DNA of 64,000 bases from Clavulina sp. PMI_390 (GCA_015039315.1 WIDE01000112.1:1619-65618); one strand, 5' to 3'. Numbered from the stretch's first letter, positions 48,101-59,504 are shown. Notes: a model not told the origin generated them from the sequence alone. Made by a program: numbers and translations.

Positions 48101-49721
48101 TCTATTCATTGAGAGAAGCACGAAATCGGAACGTCATTTTGTGCAGTTGTGAATGAATTGGATATGTAGGTAAAATGAGAATCCCCAATCTGGGTTGCTA
48201 GGGATCGAACACGCCGTCGTCACGGCTTGGCCGAACCTGGGGGGCTTCTTCTCAAGCTGAATATAAATCTCGGCGCGGGATTGTATATGGTGATGATGGC
48301 ATTGGAAGACGTGTATCGTTCCCAGAGGATGGGATCGAGAGAGTGATAGAAGGGTGGGGTTCAGGCCAGGGCCAGGGGGGTGTAAAGGGAGTCGGGCAAA
48401 TCGGGATTATGTGTGATTGGAGGAGCGGAGGTAGTACTAGTGCGAAAGCTGAAGCGAGCAGTATCAACAAAAATCCAGTAAATCTAGTACCTGAGAGAGA
48501 GCGAGAGAGCAAAGTATGAACGGGGACAATTGTGGCGAAGCCAGTGCCCAGGCGCGGCCATGTGTGGTGGATTGATTGCATAGCAACGGCGGGTGTGACC
48601 ATGGGCAATACCATTGACGTTTGTGCTCATATATTATGTATGTGTGTGCCCTTGCATAAGACATTTATGAAGACTCTCGATGAGAGTGCGAGCCAAAGTT
48701 GGGCGGAACTGGAAAAGCGCGATAGAGTCCTGGCGCGCTGGACTACTCGGTAGGGGCGGCCTTTGATGGAGGGATTTGCCCAAAAGGGTTTCCTGATTGA
48801 GCTGAGAAATGAGAGTATTATGCTTTGGCGCGCAACAGAGAAGCAATACAATTGAGATTGACAGAGATTGAGAGTCGCTGCGATTCAGACGGCTTGAGAA
48901 CAAACCAGGTCTCGTTGGCAACGCGGCTGGTGGCAAGAAGCTGGCTATCGTATGGTTGTCAGTGATCAGGCGGGAGAATAGTCGCCAATTGCTCTCTCAA
49001 TAGCGATCGCCTCTGTGGACCGCGTCTCTTTTTCTACTTCCAACCACCAGCGTCGCCGAGAACCCATCGAGAGACCGACGAACGCTACGACCATTACGGC
49101 CACAGCTGGAACTGGGCCCCTTCGAAACAGCAGATCGACGATTTGACCCCCGACCCAGCCACTTTACTCCGCAACACACACCGTGACCCCCCTCCACATC
49201 CATCTTCCTGCTCTTCTTCTCTCTCTCTACACCTACATTACCACGGCTCATTAGCACCTGCGTAATTGCTTCCATTCGCCTTTCTCTTTTCGTTTCTTCT
49301 TCCACCAGCCTCTACTTGCATTTGCGCCTCTAAGCGTTGTTGCTGTCGCCGCTTGCTCTGACAAATGTACGAAATGCATCATTCGCTGTCGCCGACAACC
49401 GAGACACCGCTCATACTGACCATGTTTCCGATCCTTCTCCCCTCTCCCCTCCCTCTCTGGGCGATCCCGCGCGTCGGGGGTGGTTTATCATCACCACTCT
49501 CCCCATTCATCATTCCTCGTACTCTCTCCTCACACGCCTTCTCTCTTTGCGCTGGCATCAAACGTAAACAGTCACCGACTGCAGGGCGCGCTCGAACTCC
49601 GACTCGACTCTCGATTACACACACACCGACGACCTCGCCCGCCGCCGACGACCACTCAAGACTTTGCCTCCATCTCTGGATTAGGCGCTTCCACGCTCCA
49701 TCCTAGTCCCGGCACCGACGT
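45148..49721. other. 4.6 kb gene-poor region upstream of the RFX gene
   Basis: No convincing gene on either strand; the frames present are short, lack domain motifs and do not join by splicing. The region has purine tracts (47132-47166 and 47652-47668) and a pyrimidine-rich leader near 49200-49240 before the RFX start. It may be a long regulatory region, a long 5' UTR or hold non-coding RNA. Confidence 0.5.
47132..47166. repeat. Imperfect (GA)n microsatellite
   Basis: GGAGAGAGAGAG followed by interrupted AG/AAAAAG units. A second pure (AG) tract of about 17 bases lies at 47652-47668. Direct observation. Confidence 0.7.
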
Positions 49722-52700
49722 ATGCTCCATTCGCGCCCGGTGTCCCCTTCTGCGCTCTACTACAACCCAAACCCCCACTATCAGCACCACCAGTCCCAAA
49801 ACTCCCATCCTTCGTACCAGGTCCCCGGTCACCAGACAGACTCCTCGTCCTACACCATGAACGGAGGTGCGTATTCCGTTTTTCCCTATCTTTCTATCAC
49901 AATACGATTATTCGTTCCTGGCTCGCTTGGGGGGAGGCTACCCCCCGCGTATCTGCCCACGAATTACCCCGAGCGGATTATCGGCTATCGTGCCATCCCA
50001 AACCTCCTTTGCCCATATCCTGTAATCGACCCGTTTTCGGCTGCTTTCGCGTCGTTTTGCCACGTCTCGTTCTCGTCTGTGGGCACTTTCTTCCACGACT
50101 AAGCACGGCAGCATCGGCCATTTTTATTCCCCTCTTATTGTTGCGGACGGTAGCACTCGTGCTCAGAATTGAATTATTGACGACTCTTCTTGTCTTTCCC
50201 CTTCTCCTATTCACAATCGGCACTTGCCCACGTCTCATCGAATCGCGATTTCTGATGATGGCCCACCTTTTCGCATCATTGTCATCCGCTCACTGCTTTT
50301 ATGAAACCGCCACTCCCATCCTGATGACTTTACAACCCAACCCTGCTGCTCCTCGCTCTCTGCATCGCCCTGGCTGGCCTAATCCCCCCGATCGTTTTTT
50401 CTTGCTAACCCCGGAAAAACAACCACAAATATAGGCCCCATTCGTCGCATGCGCCAGGATGCGTCCGCCTCTCCCTCGCCCTATCCTTCCCAAGCCGTTC
50501 TCCGCTCTTCATCCTTCTCCGGTTCTGATGGCCACCGCTCGTCGTCATCAGATATCGAAGACGGCAGCGGACTCGTATCCACTGTCCCGGGCAATGGGCT
50601 CTATGGCTATCATGCACACCCAGGCGCCGTCACCCAAACAGCGCATCCGCACTCTATCTACGGCCAGCCCCCGCCCCAGCAACATCACGACTACAGTGCC
50701 GCCGCCGCAGCCATGTACGCTCAGCCCAACCGCTCCCACTCGGGTCTGTCCATCAATAGCGCCAGCACCGGCCATCATAGCACCATCGCATCAATGGACG
50801 TCATGAGCACTGGTACCGTCCCTGGATCGGGCATGTCGTCGATGGGCGCATACGGCGTCCCCGGAAGGACAATGGTCCCCGATCAGGGCCTCGAGCAGCT
50901 CGCGGCCAACGTTCGGGCAGCCACGACCACCAGCGCGTCTGATCGGGCAAAACACATTTTCGTCCAAGCTTGGTAAGTCTTCATTCTAGCTTCTAATCTA
51001 TTTTCCCCCATTTTCCTCGATTTTTTTCCCGTCCCGAGGTGGTGGTCACACTGGCCTTTGTTCATTTACGAGTTTTTTATGACCCTCGATCGTGCCGCTA
51101 CGCCATCCCGATTCGATTCATACGCCCACTTCCGATTACTCGATCCCGTATACTAACCACCCTTCTTTTTTCTTTTCCGTTTTATCGGGCGGGAATCGTG
51201 ATTCTTCCTTCATCATCGTCCTTGCAATACCACCCACTCTACGGTTCCATCTATTCCGCCATTCTATCCATTCTAGGCTAAATGCCAACTATGCACCTTA
51301 TCAAGACGGAAATGTCCCTCGCCAAGGCCTATACAACTCGTATCGCCGCGTATGTGACGAATACCGCATCCCGCATGTCAATACGGCCACGTTGGGCAAG
51401 GCAATTAGGCTCTGTTTCCCGGCGATTAAGACTAGGAGATTAGGCGTTAGGGGGAATAGCAAGTACCACTGTGCGTAAACCTTATTTCCCCCCTCTCGAC
51501 TCCCGTTACCATTCCCCCTCTCTTTCGCCATATTGGCTTTGATTGCCCTGTTTCTTCTTTGTCTTCTTGCCTTGTTTTTTCTGGGCTTCTGGTTCCCCTG
51601 TTCTGTTTCGGTGGCTTTTACTTGCCAAAGCGGGGAAGTGTCTGGAATCTTCCGCCATGATCTTTGCCGTGTTTCGCAATTACGCTTGCCACTCTAGCCC
51701 GCCCTCCGCCCACCCTCATCTCATTAATGAGGCCTAGAGGGAATCTCCACGCATAATTAGGGATTAGGGGGGGCCAATCCTTTTTCATCTGATTGATACC
51801 AGATCATGCGGCTCTTTGCTCCCTGTCTCGCGTGGCAAAGAGCCACGCGCGCCCCCTTCTCCAACCCTGTGCTTAATGGCGATTGTGGCTGGGCAGGCAG
51901 GGGCTTCATTGCGAATCTGTTACAGAAACACACGCAGCCGATGTGTTCCATTTGCCTTGTGGGATCTTTCCTTCCATTTTCGATGATCGCCTCTTGCTCA
52001 AGGGCATCAATCCCCTTGTATCGGCGCTTCATGCGAGGGCCAGTTATCGCCGTCGCCGGCTTCCCCCGCCACCTCCGCCTGCGTCATTGGGCATCATCAT
52101 TTGTGCGCCTCACAATGCCGAGGTGGAGTGGGGCTTTCGGCTTGTGTCGATGATGATTCATGATGATGCCTTGCAAATCTTCTCTCTCTCTTACTTTTTT
52201 ATTCTTATTGTTCCCCTCCGTCTCCCACATTGCTTTGCAACTCGTTCACTGACCGACTATTGATTTCTATCTCGGTCTGGGTCCGCTTCGCACCGACGCT
52301 GTCCGGTTTGTCCCACACACCCACTTCGGCCGTTTTTGCGACGCCTATCGAAAATCCTCTCCTCTCTCACTATCTCTGGCCATGCGATTCTCGGCCGACC
52401 GTGCTCGGTGTGTTGAAACACACTACAGACTGCGGTATTCGACCCTCGACGGCCGCCGAGGCTGAATGGCTTCAGGACTTCATCAACCGCACAAACAACA
52501 ACCGCAACAACAACTCGGGCTCGCGCCCCAACACCGCACAGAGCGGGCGCAGTGGCACGTCTTCTGCTGCTGAGGATGACTCCCCTGAGGACGACGATGA
52601 CGAGGGTAACGAGTCCTCGCATGGCCTGCCTCATCTCAGCCTGCGTAACGGCGGGGGAGTCAATGGCCGAAGAAGCCCAGTTTACTTCTCGATGACGGAC

Positions 52701-54674
52701 GACAAGACACCCACTGTCGGCGGGTTCAATGCTGCCCAGGCACAGGCGCTCGGTGGTGAGGCCGGAGGCGTCCCGTCGTATGCGAGCCTAAGGCGCCGAG
52801 CGGAGGGTGGCGTCGTCGCGTCGAATGTGGGCTTCCCTGCGCGAGCGGGTAGTGCTGGGGCCGCGGGGACTGGAGGCTCGTTCCCTGGGACATCAGTAGG
52901 GACGCTCCGCCCCGGCGAAAGCGTGCGCCAGCTCAAGGGCTTCCCTGATATTGAGGAGGCTGTTGGTGGCCAAGGCCCTGCACCTCTCCTGTCCGACTCG
53001 GCGTCGTCCACGCCTGGTGCTTCCAATACTCCCGGGAATAGCGGTGATGCCGGCTCTACGCAGCCCTCCCCGACGACGCCTTCGGCTTCGGGCGCCGCCG
53101 CCGGTGCTGCGAGCGGTAGTCCTGGCTCGCAGTTTGTGACGACCGCGCGCGAGGTGTGGAAGTGGTTTGAGGAGCACTTGGATCATATTCTAGACAGCGT
53201 GCGTAATTTCCGTTTGGAGGAGTACGAGATGCAGGTGCGATCTTTCTGGAGTGGGCTGGGCCCAGACCAGAGAGAGATCGTTCATGCGCCTGCTGTGGCG
53301 GGTTTGATGGCTCGCGCTGATGCGTTGGTGTATGATGTGAGTTCTTTGTCAGCTGCTATCGTCTGGATCGGTGTATTCCTTTGCTCACCACTCCTTTGTT
53401 CTATAGGAAATCCTTGAGATCCTCCGCTCTCAACTCCTTGTCACTATCCCTCCCCACGTCCTCACTGGGCTCCGTGGGCTAGCTGACAAGATGGAAAAAA
53501 TGCTGCTCTCTGCACTTGAGGGCTACGGCCACACCTTTGTCGAGCCCAAGGTTGAGCTTGGTGCGCGCTTCGGCCACCTTGTCCTCCGCTTCTTGGACAT
53601 CTATCAGGTTACCCAGGCCCTGGCGAGTGTCATGTCCAACCCGAAGCAGCTCTCGGATATGTCACGCTCGTGGCGCGAGGTGGACTTTGAGAGCGTGCGC
53701 AACCAGGCCGCTCTTGTGTGCAACTGCCGTCATGAGGACCTGCACCAGCTGCTCGAGGTGGAGTTCATCCAGATCCTTGATGGACTGCAGTCGAGCGCGG
53801 AGCCCGTCCGTGATATCATCGTATGGGCCGAGCAGACTAGTGATAGGCTGATTGGTGCGAGCAGTGGTGCCAATAGCGCAGCAGCCAGCGCAGGCGGTGT
53901 TGGTGCGAATGCTGAGGAACGCGCGACGATGAGCTCGAGGAGTCTCTTGATCCGTTGGGGATATGTGACGAGCCAGATCATGCGTGATTTGGTATGTTGG
54001 CCTTTGGTTCTATTCGCTTCCCTTTTCCACAAACTGATCCGTTGTCCTCCCTAGACTATCCGAAGTGACCCTGCTTTCGGTGCCTTCCAGATCTTGAAGC
54101 TCTTCATGGAGTACGTTTGGTTCTGGCCATCTTTTTAACGTGATATTCTGACGCACTCATTACTTTTAGTGACTGGATCGCTCTCAGCGTTCTCCGTACC
54201 GTTGCACTCTCGACCAACTCTGTTGCTGCATCTGTCGAGCCTGCGATGCAAAACCCTCAATTCCTTGCTCTCTCCCCCTCTGGCAACCATTTTGCCACCA
54301 CAAACTCGCACATGTCCATCAATGCTCAAATGATGGCACACACCCCCACCACTGCGAGCATGATGGCTGCGATGGGAGACTTTGGCGGCATGAGTGGCCT
54401 CAACGCTGCCTCTCATCACGGAGGCGCTGGAGCAGGCTACGGATTTGACTCCCTCTCGTTTGGGTCCGCTATGGACGCCAACACCTTTGATTTCACTGGG
54501 GCCAGCGCTGGCGGTAGTGGGTTGGGATCGCATGGTATGAACCTGGACTCTATGTCACCTGCTTCTAGCGCGCTTTCTGGGGCTAACGCTTCGCTCACCA
54601 CTTCAGGTGGCGTGGCTGACTCGGAAATGTCTTCGCCTGCCGATGACCTCGTCAAGGTTGAAGGTGGTCCTTGA
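49722..54674 (+). CDS. RFX-family winged-helix transcription factor
   Basis: RFX proteins (yeast Crt1/Rfx1) bind X-box DNA; fungal members repress DNA-damage-response genes and affect cell cycle and morphology. My model has seven exons: 49722-49866, 50435-50972, 51277-51470, 52429-53336, 53407-53991, 54055-54110 and 54170-54674. All are in frame, giving 976 residues. The disordered N-terminus is Gln/His/Ser-rich. The DNA-binding domain runs from HIFVQAWLNANYAPYQDG through LYNSYRRVCDEYRIPHVNTA, TLGKAIRLCFPAIKTRRLGV and RGNSKYHYCGIRP, with the key R-R-L-G-x-R-G-x-S-K-Y-H-Y motif intact across exons 3 and 4. The C-terminal half holds RFX extended/dimerisation-like helices (VWKWFEEHLDHILDSVRNFR, LIRWGYVTSQIMRDL, FGAFQILKLFMDDWIALSVL) and a Gly/Ser/Met-rich tail. 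Start is the ATG at 49722. Confidence 0.93.
51810..51849 (+). other. Two overlapping, mutually exclusive hairpins in RFX intron 3
   Basis: GGCTCTTTGC (51810-51819) pairs perfectly with GCAAAGAGCC (51835-51844). CGCGTGGC (51829-51836) pairs perfectly with GCCACGCG (51842-51849). The 3' arms overlap, so only one stem can form at a time. The pairings are seen directly; any role is inference. Confidence 0.55.
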
Positions 54675-55513
54675 TTGAGCAATACGCTCGATCATTCATT
54701 TGTTTTGGGTCCCTCATTTGTGTTGCTCTCTCCTCTAGTGGCGTCGCTGTTTTACATCCATTCATGGTGTATCGGTCAATGCTCTTCCCCTAATCTGCCT
54801 GTTTGAATTCCTCTTACCTCTCGATACTTTAACCTTCGCCTACCCTTAATATCTTTGTCAGTTATCTCCTTCTAACATATAACCCTCTTGTTGAAGTACT
54901 ATGCTACTACCACTACTACCACCTTCCTTCATTACTCCTCCACTCTGCTTCTGCTGGTCAAACATGTTGTGGCCTGGACTTTTTCTCGCTTGTTCTCTCT
55001 TCAGTACTGTCTGCATGGCTGTATCCACCACCACTGCTGTCCTTTCTCGGTGCGCTTTCTCGTTTCCCACCCCTTTTGCCTCGATTGTTTCTACCAGAAA
55101 CGATTTGTAACCTTTTTTTTGTTCCAATGGCCAAGCTCTTCTCTCTGATCCCTCACCAGATCTTTTCTTTCTTCAGCTTGCCATTTTGCAGCCTCCCCCT
55201 CCTATATTTGCTTCGTGCAAGAGCATTTAGTACTAATACGCTTTTGCTGTTTGGGTTTTGAAATACAAACATCTCTACAATCACGAAAGAGTACGAGAAT
55301 GGGACTGAGAATATTGAGGATTCGCAAATGTACTGCGCAATTTCCGTTGTGTGGGTCAACCCTGAGATATTGCCACAGCGTGACAACACTAGTCGCAATA
55401 TGCAAACTTGAACCAATTCCTCATTTGGGTTGGAGAAAGCATACTGTGAGGCCCTATTCGTGATATAATGTTCCTCCAGTCCTTATCTTATCCACAGGTT
55501 TTTCTTCAGCTGG
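54675..55513. other. Intergenic region
   Basis: 839 bases between the RFX stop and F-box gene 4. Very T/C-rich on the plus strand; no gene features. Presumed RFX 3' UTR and F-box promoter. Confidence 0.45.
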
Positions 55514-57142
55514 ATGGGTTTCTTCGGACACGTGGAGAACATCGTCTCCGCAGTCAAGGAACTGAATACTCCCCCAATCGACCCCGATCTCTACACCCCC
55601 GTTCTGCTGGTACACCCCACCCACTCAAGAGCTAGACAGCAAGAGCTCATCCAGCAGAGTCTATCACAAGTGGAAGCATATATAGCGTCCGTCTCCACTT
55701 TAGAGTCTGCTATTCAGCAGATTTCGTCACGTCTTGCGGACCAAAAAAGGAGACTAGCTTCTGCCGCGGTTCCCATCAGCGCGGTTCCCAACGAGGTACT
55801 TTGTGAAATATTCAAATCCGTCGTTGCGGAGGCCCGGAACCCAACCCTCGAAGCATCGCGTCTCGAATGCACTTGTCGGAGCTGGCGAGACGTCGCGGTG
55901 GGGTTGCGGCCCCTTTGGACAAATTTTCGCATTCCCTCCCACCAGCTTCATGCTATTACACGAGTATTTGATCGCTCTGGGACAGACCCAATCCACCTAG
56001 AAATATTCGAGCCATGCCACATCGACTTTCCTCCAGAGTTCCAAGCTGTCATGTGTCGAAGAGTGGAACGGTTGGTCACTGGGAGTTATCATGGACCAGA
56101 GTTGGACTTTGAACGCGTCTTCGGAAGATCTGGAACCAACGTGTTGAAGTCATTGCAGCTCAGTCTGCCCGCCCTGGAGCATCCTGGAGGATCAAGCGAG
56201 CCAGGGTTGATTGACCTCAGTGGCCATGGATTTCCCTTCTTGACAAAGCTCATTCTCCACAACGTATTTCTGTCCAAACGTATCTCGGCACCAGCACTAA
56301 CCCATCTCGAGCTTTGGAACTTTACCACCATTGAGTGGATGGAATGGATGACGCTGATCAAGAGCTGCCCCAAATTGCGCTCAGTATCTATTCACTGGGT
56401 AGAGGAGACCAGTGACTTCGCTATCCCCGAGTTCCTCGACGAGAACTGCCTACCAGAGCTGGAAGAAATTAAAGCAGGGCAACTCAGTCGATGGACGGTA
56501 GTCAATGTCTTGGCCTCCATATTTGCTCCTAATCTCAGACGTCTCACTCTCGAAGATATCGAGTATCATGACGATCAAGGGGAATTTAGAATAACGGACT
56601 TGCTCAGCGACGACGTCGAGCTAGAGCTGAGAGATAGTAATCCGACATTGCCTAGGACGTTTCCCCGCGAATTCTTACGAACGGTGAGCTATCTCTTGTC
56701 CAATATACATATCCTTTAACTGATCAGCATGTTTTAGCTCACAGCGGCGGATCACTTACAGTCCCTAGTGATCAGTGCGTCAAGTATGACCGCACGGATC
56801 CTATTAAGGGTTCTCCAGCCATCTTCTTTACACTTGATTCCCGCTCCTGAGCTCAAAAACCTTACCATTTACTATCAGAGAGGAGGAGTCGAAAATCCTG
56901 TTCTGGTAGCACAGCAGCTGTTCACGGTCTTGAAAAGCCGGTTTATCCATGCGCCCGCTAGACTTGAGCGTTTAACGCTCACCAGCTGTCTGATCGAAGG
57001 GGCGAAAGGAGATTTTGACATACCGTTAGACCCCGATCCTTCCTCGGAAGCGCGATCATTATGGGAGCCTTTTGCTTCCAGGACCTGGGCTCTGCCTTGT
57101 AGATGCCGAAATCATATCGATACGGAAATGCATGATGCATAA
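55514..57142 (+). CDS. F-box protein 4 (same family as the 35.8-41.3 kb cluster)
   Basis: 524 residues in two exons (55514-56683 and 56738-57142; 54-nt intron, phase 0). Start MGFFGHVENIVSAVKELN, then LYTPVLLVHPTHSRARQQEL and a helical region, F-box ISAVPNEVLCEIFKSVVAEA with LECTCRSWRDVAVGLRPLWT, LRR-like segments (LKSLQLSLPAL, LTKLILHNVFL, LTHLELWNFTT, LRSVSIHWVEE, LRRLTLEDIEY), FPREFLRT at the intron, then LTAADHLQSLVISASS, LKNLTIYYQ, LERLTLTSCLIEGA and LPCRCRNHI near the end. The N-terminal layout, intron position and C-terminal Cys-x-Cys-x2-His match F-box genes 1-3, so it is a diverged member of one family. Predicted SCF substrate receptor. Confidence 0.87.
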
Positions 57143-57621
57143 TGGCGGGGAGGGACAGCTCGTTACCCAACAACCTTGGCGAATTTACATAGATTAACTG
57201 CTCTGTATGTCATTTGTACTGTATGTTATCTCCCAACAGCTCGTGTTTGCTGGTAGTGTAACTAGCCCTGAAAGTCATACAACCTCTGAGAGTGAGAGAA
57301 CACAGCGCGTAGACGAGTGCGCTGCCCAGAGGATATTGAACATTCCTTGTCGGACTTCGAGGAGAGGTACCCAGCTTCACGTAGAGATTAGCCGAGCCAT
57401 GGCCGGGATGGCTCATAGCACCAAGAAAAAACGTTGAATCTGGGAATGTGAACGGCCTGCTGCGTTCCCACGCGGAAAATCAACAATACTACCAAACGCG
57501 GTCCTTTTCTTACCACAACCAGCTCTCCGTACGTGTTATCATTCGGGTACGCCGTATGGAGCTAGCTCTGCAGTGATATTATGGCTACCCATTTCTGATA
57601 TTTGCTTTTCTCCAAAGACTA
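57143..57621. other. Intergenic spacer
   Basis: 479 bases between F-box genes 4 and 5. Presumed promoter of gene 5; nothing distinctive. Confidence 0.45.
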
Positions 57622-57953
57622 ATGGATTTTCTTGAGAGCGTCAAGCAAATATTCTCCGCAGTGAAAGAACTAGATATATTGCCAACACAAATAGACGCCG
57701 ATCTATATACTCCTAGTCTTCTCGTTCAACCTCCTTATTCAAGAGCCAAACAGCGAGAGCTCCGCCAGCAAAAGATATCGCAAGTGAAAGTTTACATAAC
57801 ATCAATCTCTACCTTGCTGTCTGCCGTTGAGCAGATCGCATCACGCCTTACCGCACAAAAGAACAGGCTGGTTTCCGCCGAGGTCCCTATCGGTGCGCTT
57901 CCTAACGAAGTCCTCTGTGAGATCTTCAAATTTGTCATTGCGAAAGTGCCAGA

Positions 57954-58402
57954 CAAGGGGGTGTGAGACAAATAAAAATAAACATGGGGGTAAGGGGGGG
58001 GGAGGGGGGGGGTCAAGGGCTTAAAAATTTTCCTCAAGTGGACTTTGTGGCTGCTCATTTGGAGTAAAAATGATATTTCCATGGCGGGAATACCGGTAGA
58101 AACGCTAACAATAGATAAATATAGTCAGAAAAGGTGTCATTAGGTACCTAGTTGCTCCGCCAACAGGCAATCGGACCTGCTGGATTGCTTGCTGCAAAGT
58201 CAACACAGCCCCAGACGTGTGACTTCCCTCTCCGTTTTGGGCAATAGTTCCCAGGGTGAGAATTTCTCACGTCCCCCTCCTGCCTAATTAGGTATAAATT
58301 CACGTGATCACTTGCCTTTTTGAGGGGGGGGGGGGGTGTCCAAGGGCCTCTTAAAAATAATTTCGACCCATGTTCCATAATTATTTTCCTCACACCCCCT
58401 TG
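57954..58402. mobile_element. MITE-like element with terminal inverted repeats
   Basis: The left end CAAGGGGGTGTGAG (57954-57967) is matched exactly by CTCACACCCCCTTG at 58389-58402. Similarity between the ends continues inward imperfectly for about 38 bases (AAATAA ... ACATGGG). The element is 449 bases, non-coding, with G-runs near both ends. It lies inside the F-box reading frame of gene 5. A target-site duplication cannot be checked because the right flank is unsequenced. I assign no superfamily; the CA-rich/G-run start would be compatible with hAT-type ends, which is a guess. Confidence 0.7.
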
Positions 58403-58412
58403 NNNNNNNNNN
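58403..58412. other. Assembly gap (10 N)
   Basis: Ten Ns directly abutting the right inverted repeat of the element. The flanking sequence on the right resumes about 120 codons further into the F-box gene, so the real gap is likely several hundred bases. Confidence 0.95.
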
Positions 58413-59504
58413 CTCTCCAGATTCCAGGACGAGCAATGACCCAAAGGGTAGTTGACTTGAGCGCCCACGAATTCCCCCTCCTGAAGCGGCTCATCCTCCA
58501 TAATGTGTTTCTGGCTAGAGGCATCAGTGGATTAGCAGCACTGGCTCATATCGAACTCTGGGGCTTCGCCACGCTCCAGTGGTTTGCCTGGACAACGCTG
58601 ATCGAGAGCTGCCCCAAATTACGGTCCATAATGGTTCGCCGGGTAGACGATACTAGCGAATTCGAGATCTCCCCTTTCTGTACCCGAATATCCCTCCCAC
58701 AGCTAGAGAGGGTTGACATACGGTTTCTGTGCCGTTGGACGGTAGCCAATTTGTTGGCCTCAATACATGCCCCCCGCCTGAGAGAGCTCGTTCTCGCGGA
58801 CATCGAATTTCGCGACGATCACGGAGAGTTCCCAATAGCAGATTTACTCAGCCGCGACGTCGACTCGGAGCTCGTGTATTACCATCCTGAGCTGAGCCGA
58901 GCGTTGCCTCGTGAATTCTTACGAACGGTACGCCCATCTCATGAACAACATATCCCTCCTATCTGACCACATACCTAGCTCATTACAGCGGAAAACCTGG
59001 AGTCACTCGTAATCACTGCATCAAGCATGACGCTCCGAGCCATGCTGAATGTCCTGCAGCCATCGTCTTCTCAAATAATACCTGCTTCAAAGCTCAAAAA
59101 GCTTTCTGTTGGCTACCAGTTCAGGATCCAGGAAGACCCTGTTTTAGTAGCCCAAATGCTGCTTACCGTCTTGGACGATCGTTTCGCAGGTGGTTGTGAT
59201 AGGCTCGAAAGTTTGACTCTCGATAGCTGTATTATCGAAGGGGTGAAAGAACAATGTGGACTACCTGCAAAGACCGATGTTTCTTTGGAAGCCCTGTCGA
59301 TATGGAAACGCCTCGCCTCGGAGGTCTCAGCCGAGACTTGTAGATGCTCAGATCATGTATAGAGTGACCTGTGGGGGTTGAGTACGATGGTCTGAAGACA
59401 AACAGGGATCCTTTACCCAGCTGATTTGTACACACTATACCTGAAGGGACAGCGGGCAATCTCACAATACACAGCCCCACAAACTATTCCTATACAGTAT
59501 TTAA

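Larger units (their letters stand above)
57622..59362 (+). pseudogene. F-box protein 5, interrupted by an inverted-repeat element and an assembly gap
   Basis: Tandem copy of F-box gene 4. The N-terminal part (57622-57953) reads MDFLESVKQIFSAVKELDIL through LPNEVLCEIFKFVIAKVPD, stopping partway through the F-box; TGA follows at 57964. The C-terminal part resumes after the gap with VVDLSAHEFPLLKRLILHN, continues to PREFLRT, has a 51-nt intron (58928-58978) at the family position, and ends SLTLDSCIIEGV, ETCRCSDHV, stop at 59362. Aligned to gene 4, about 120 codons between the halves (rest of F-box and first repeats) are missing from the sequence shown; they may lie in the gap, whose 10 Ns need not be its true length. 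Both halves keep good codon structure, so the insertion looks recent, or may be present on only one haplotype. Confidence 0.75.

Noticed and set aside
48190..48245. tRNA-like sequence on the minus strand (GTTCGATCCC resembling a T-loop)
   Set aside because: The bases flanking the loop do not form a 5-bp T stem, and no matching acceptor or D arm could be found.
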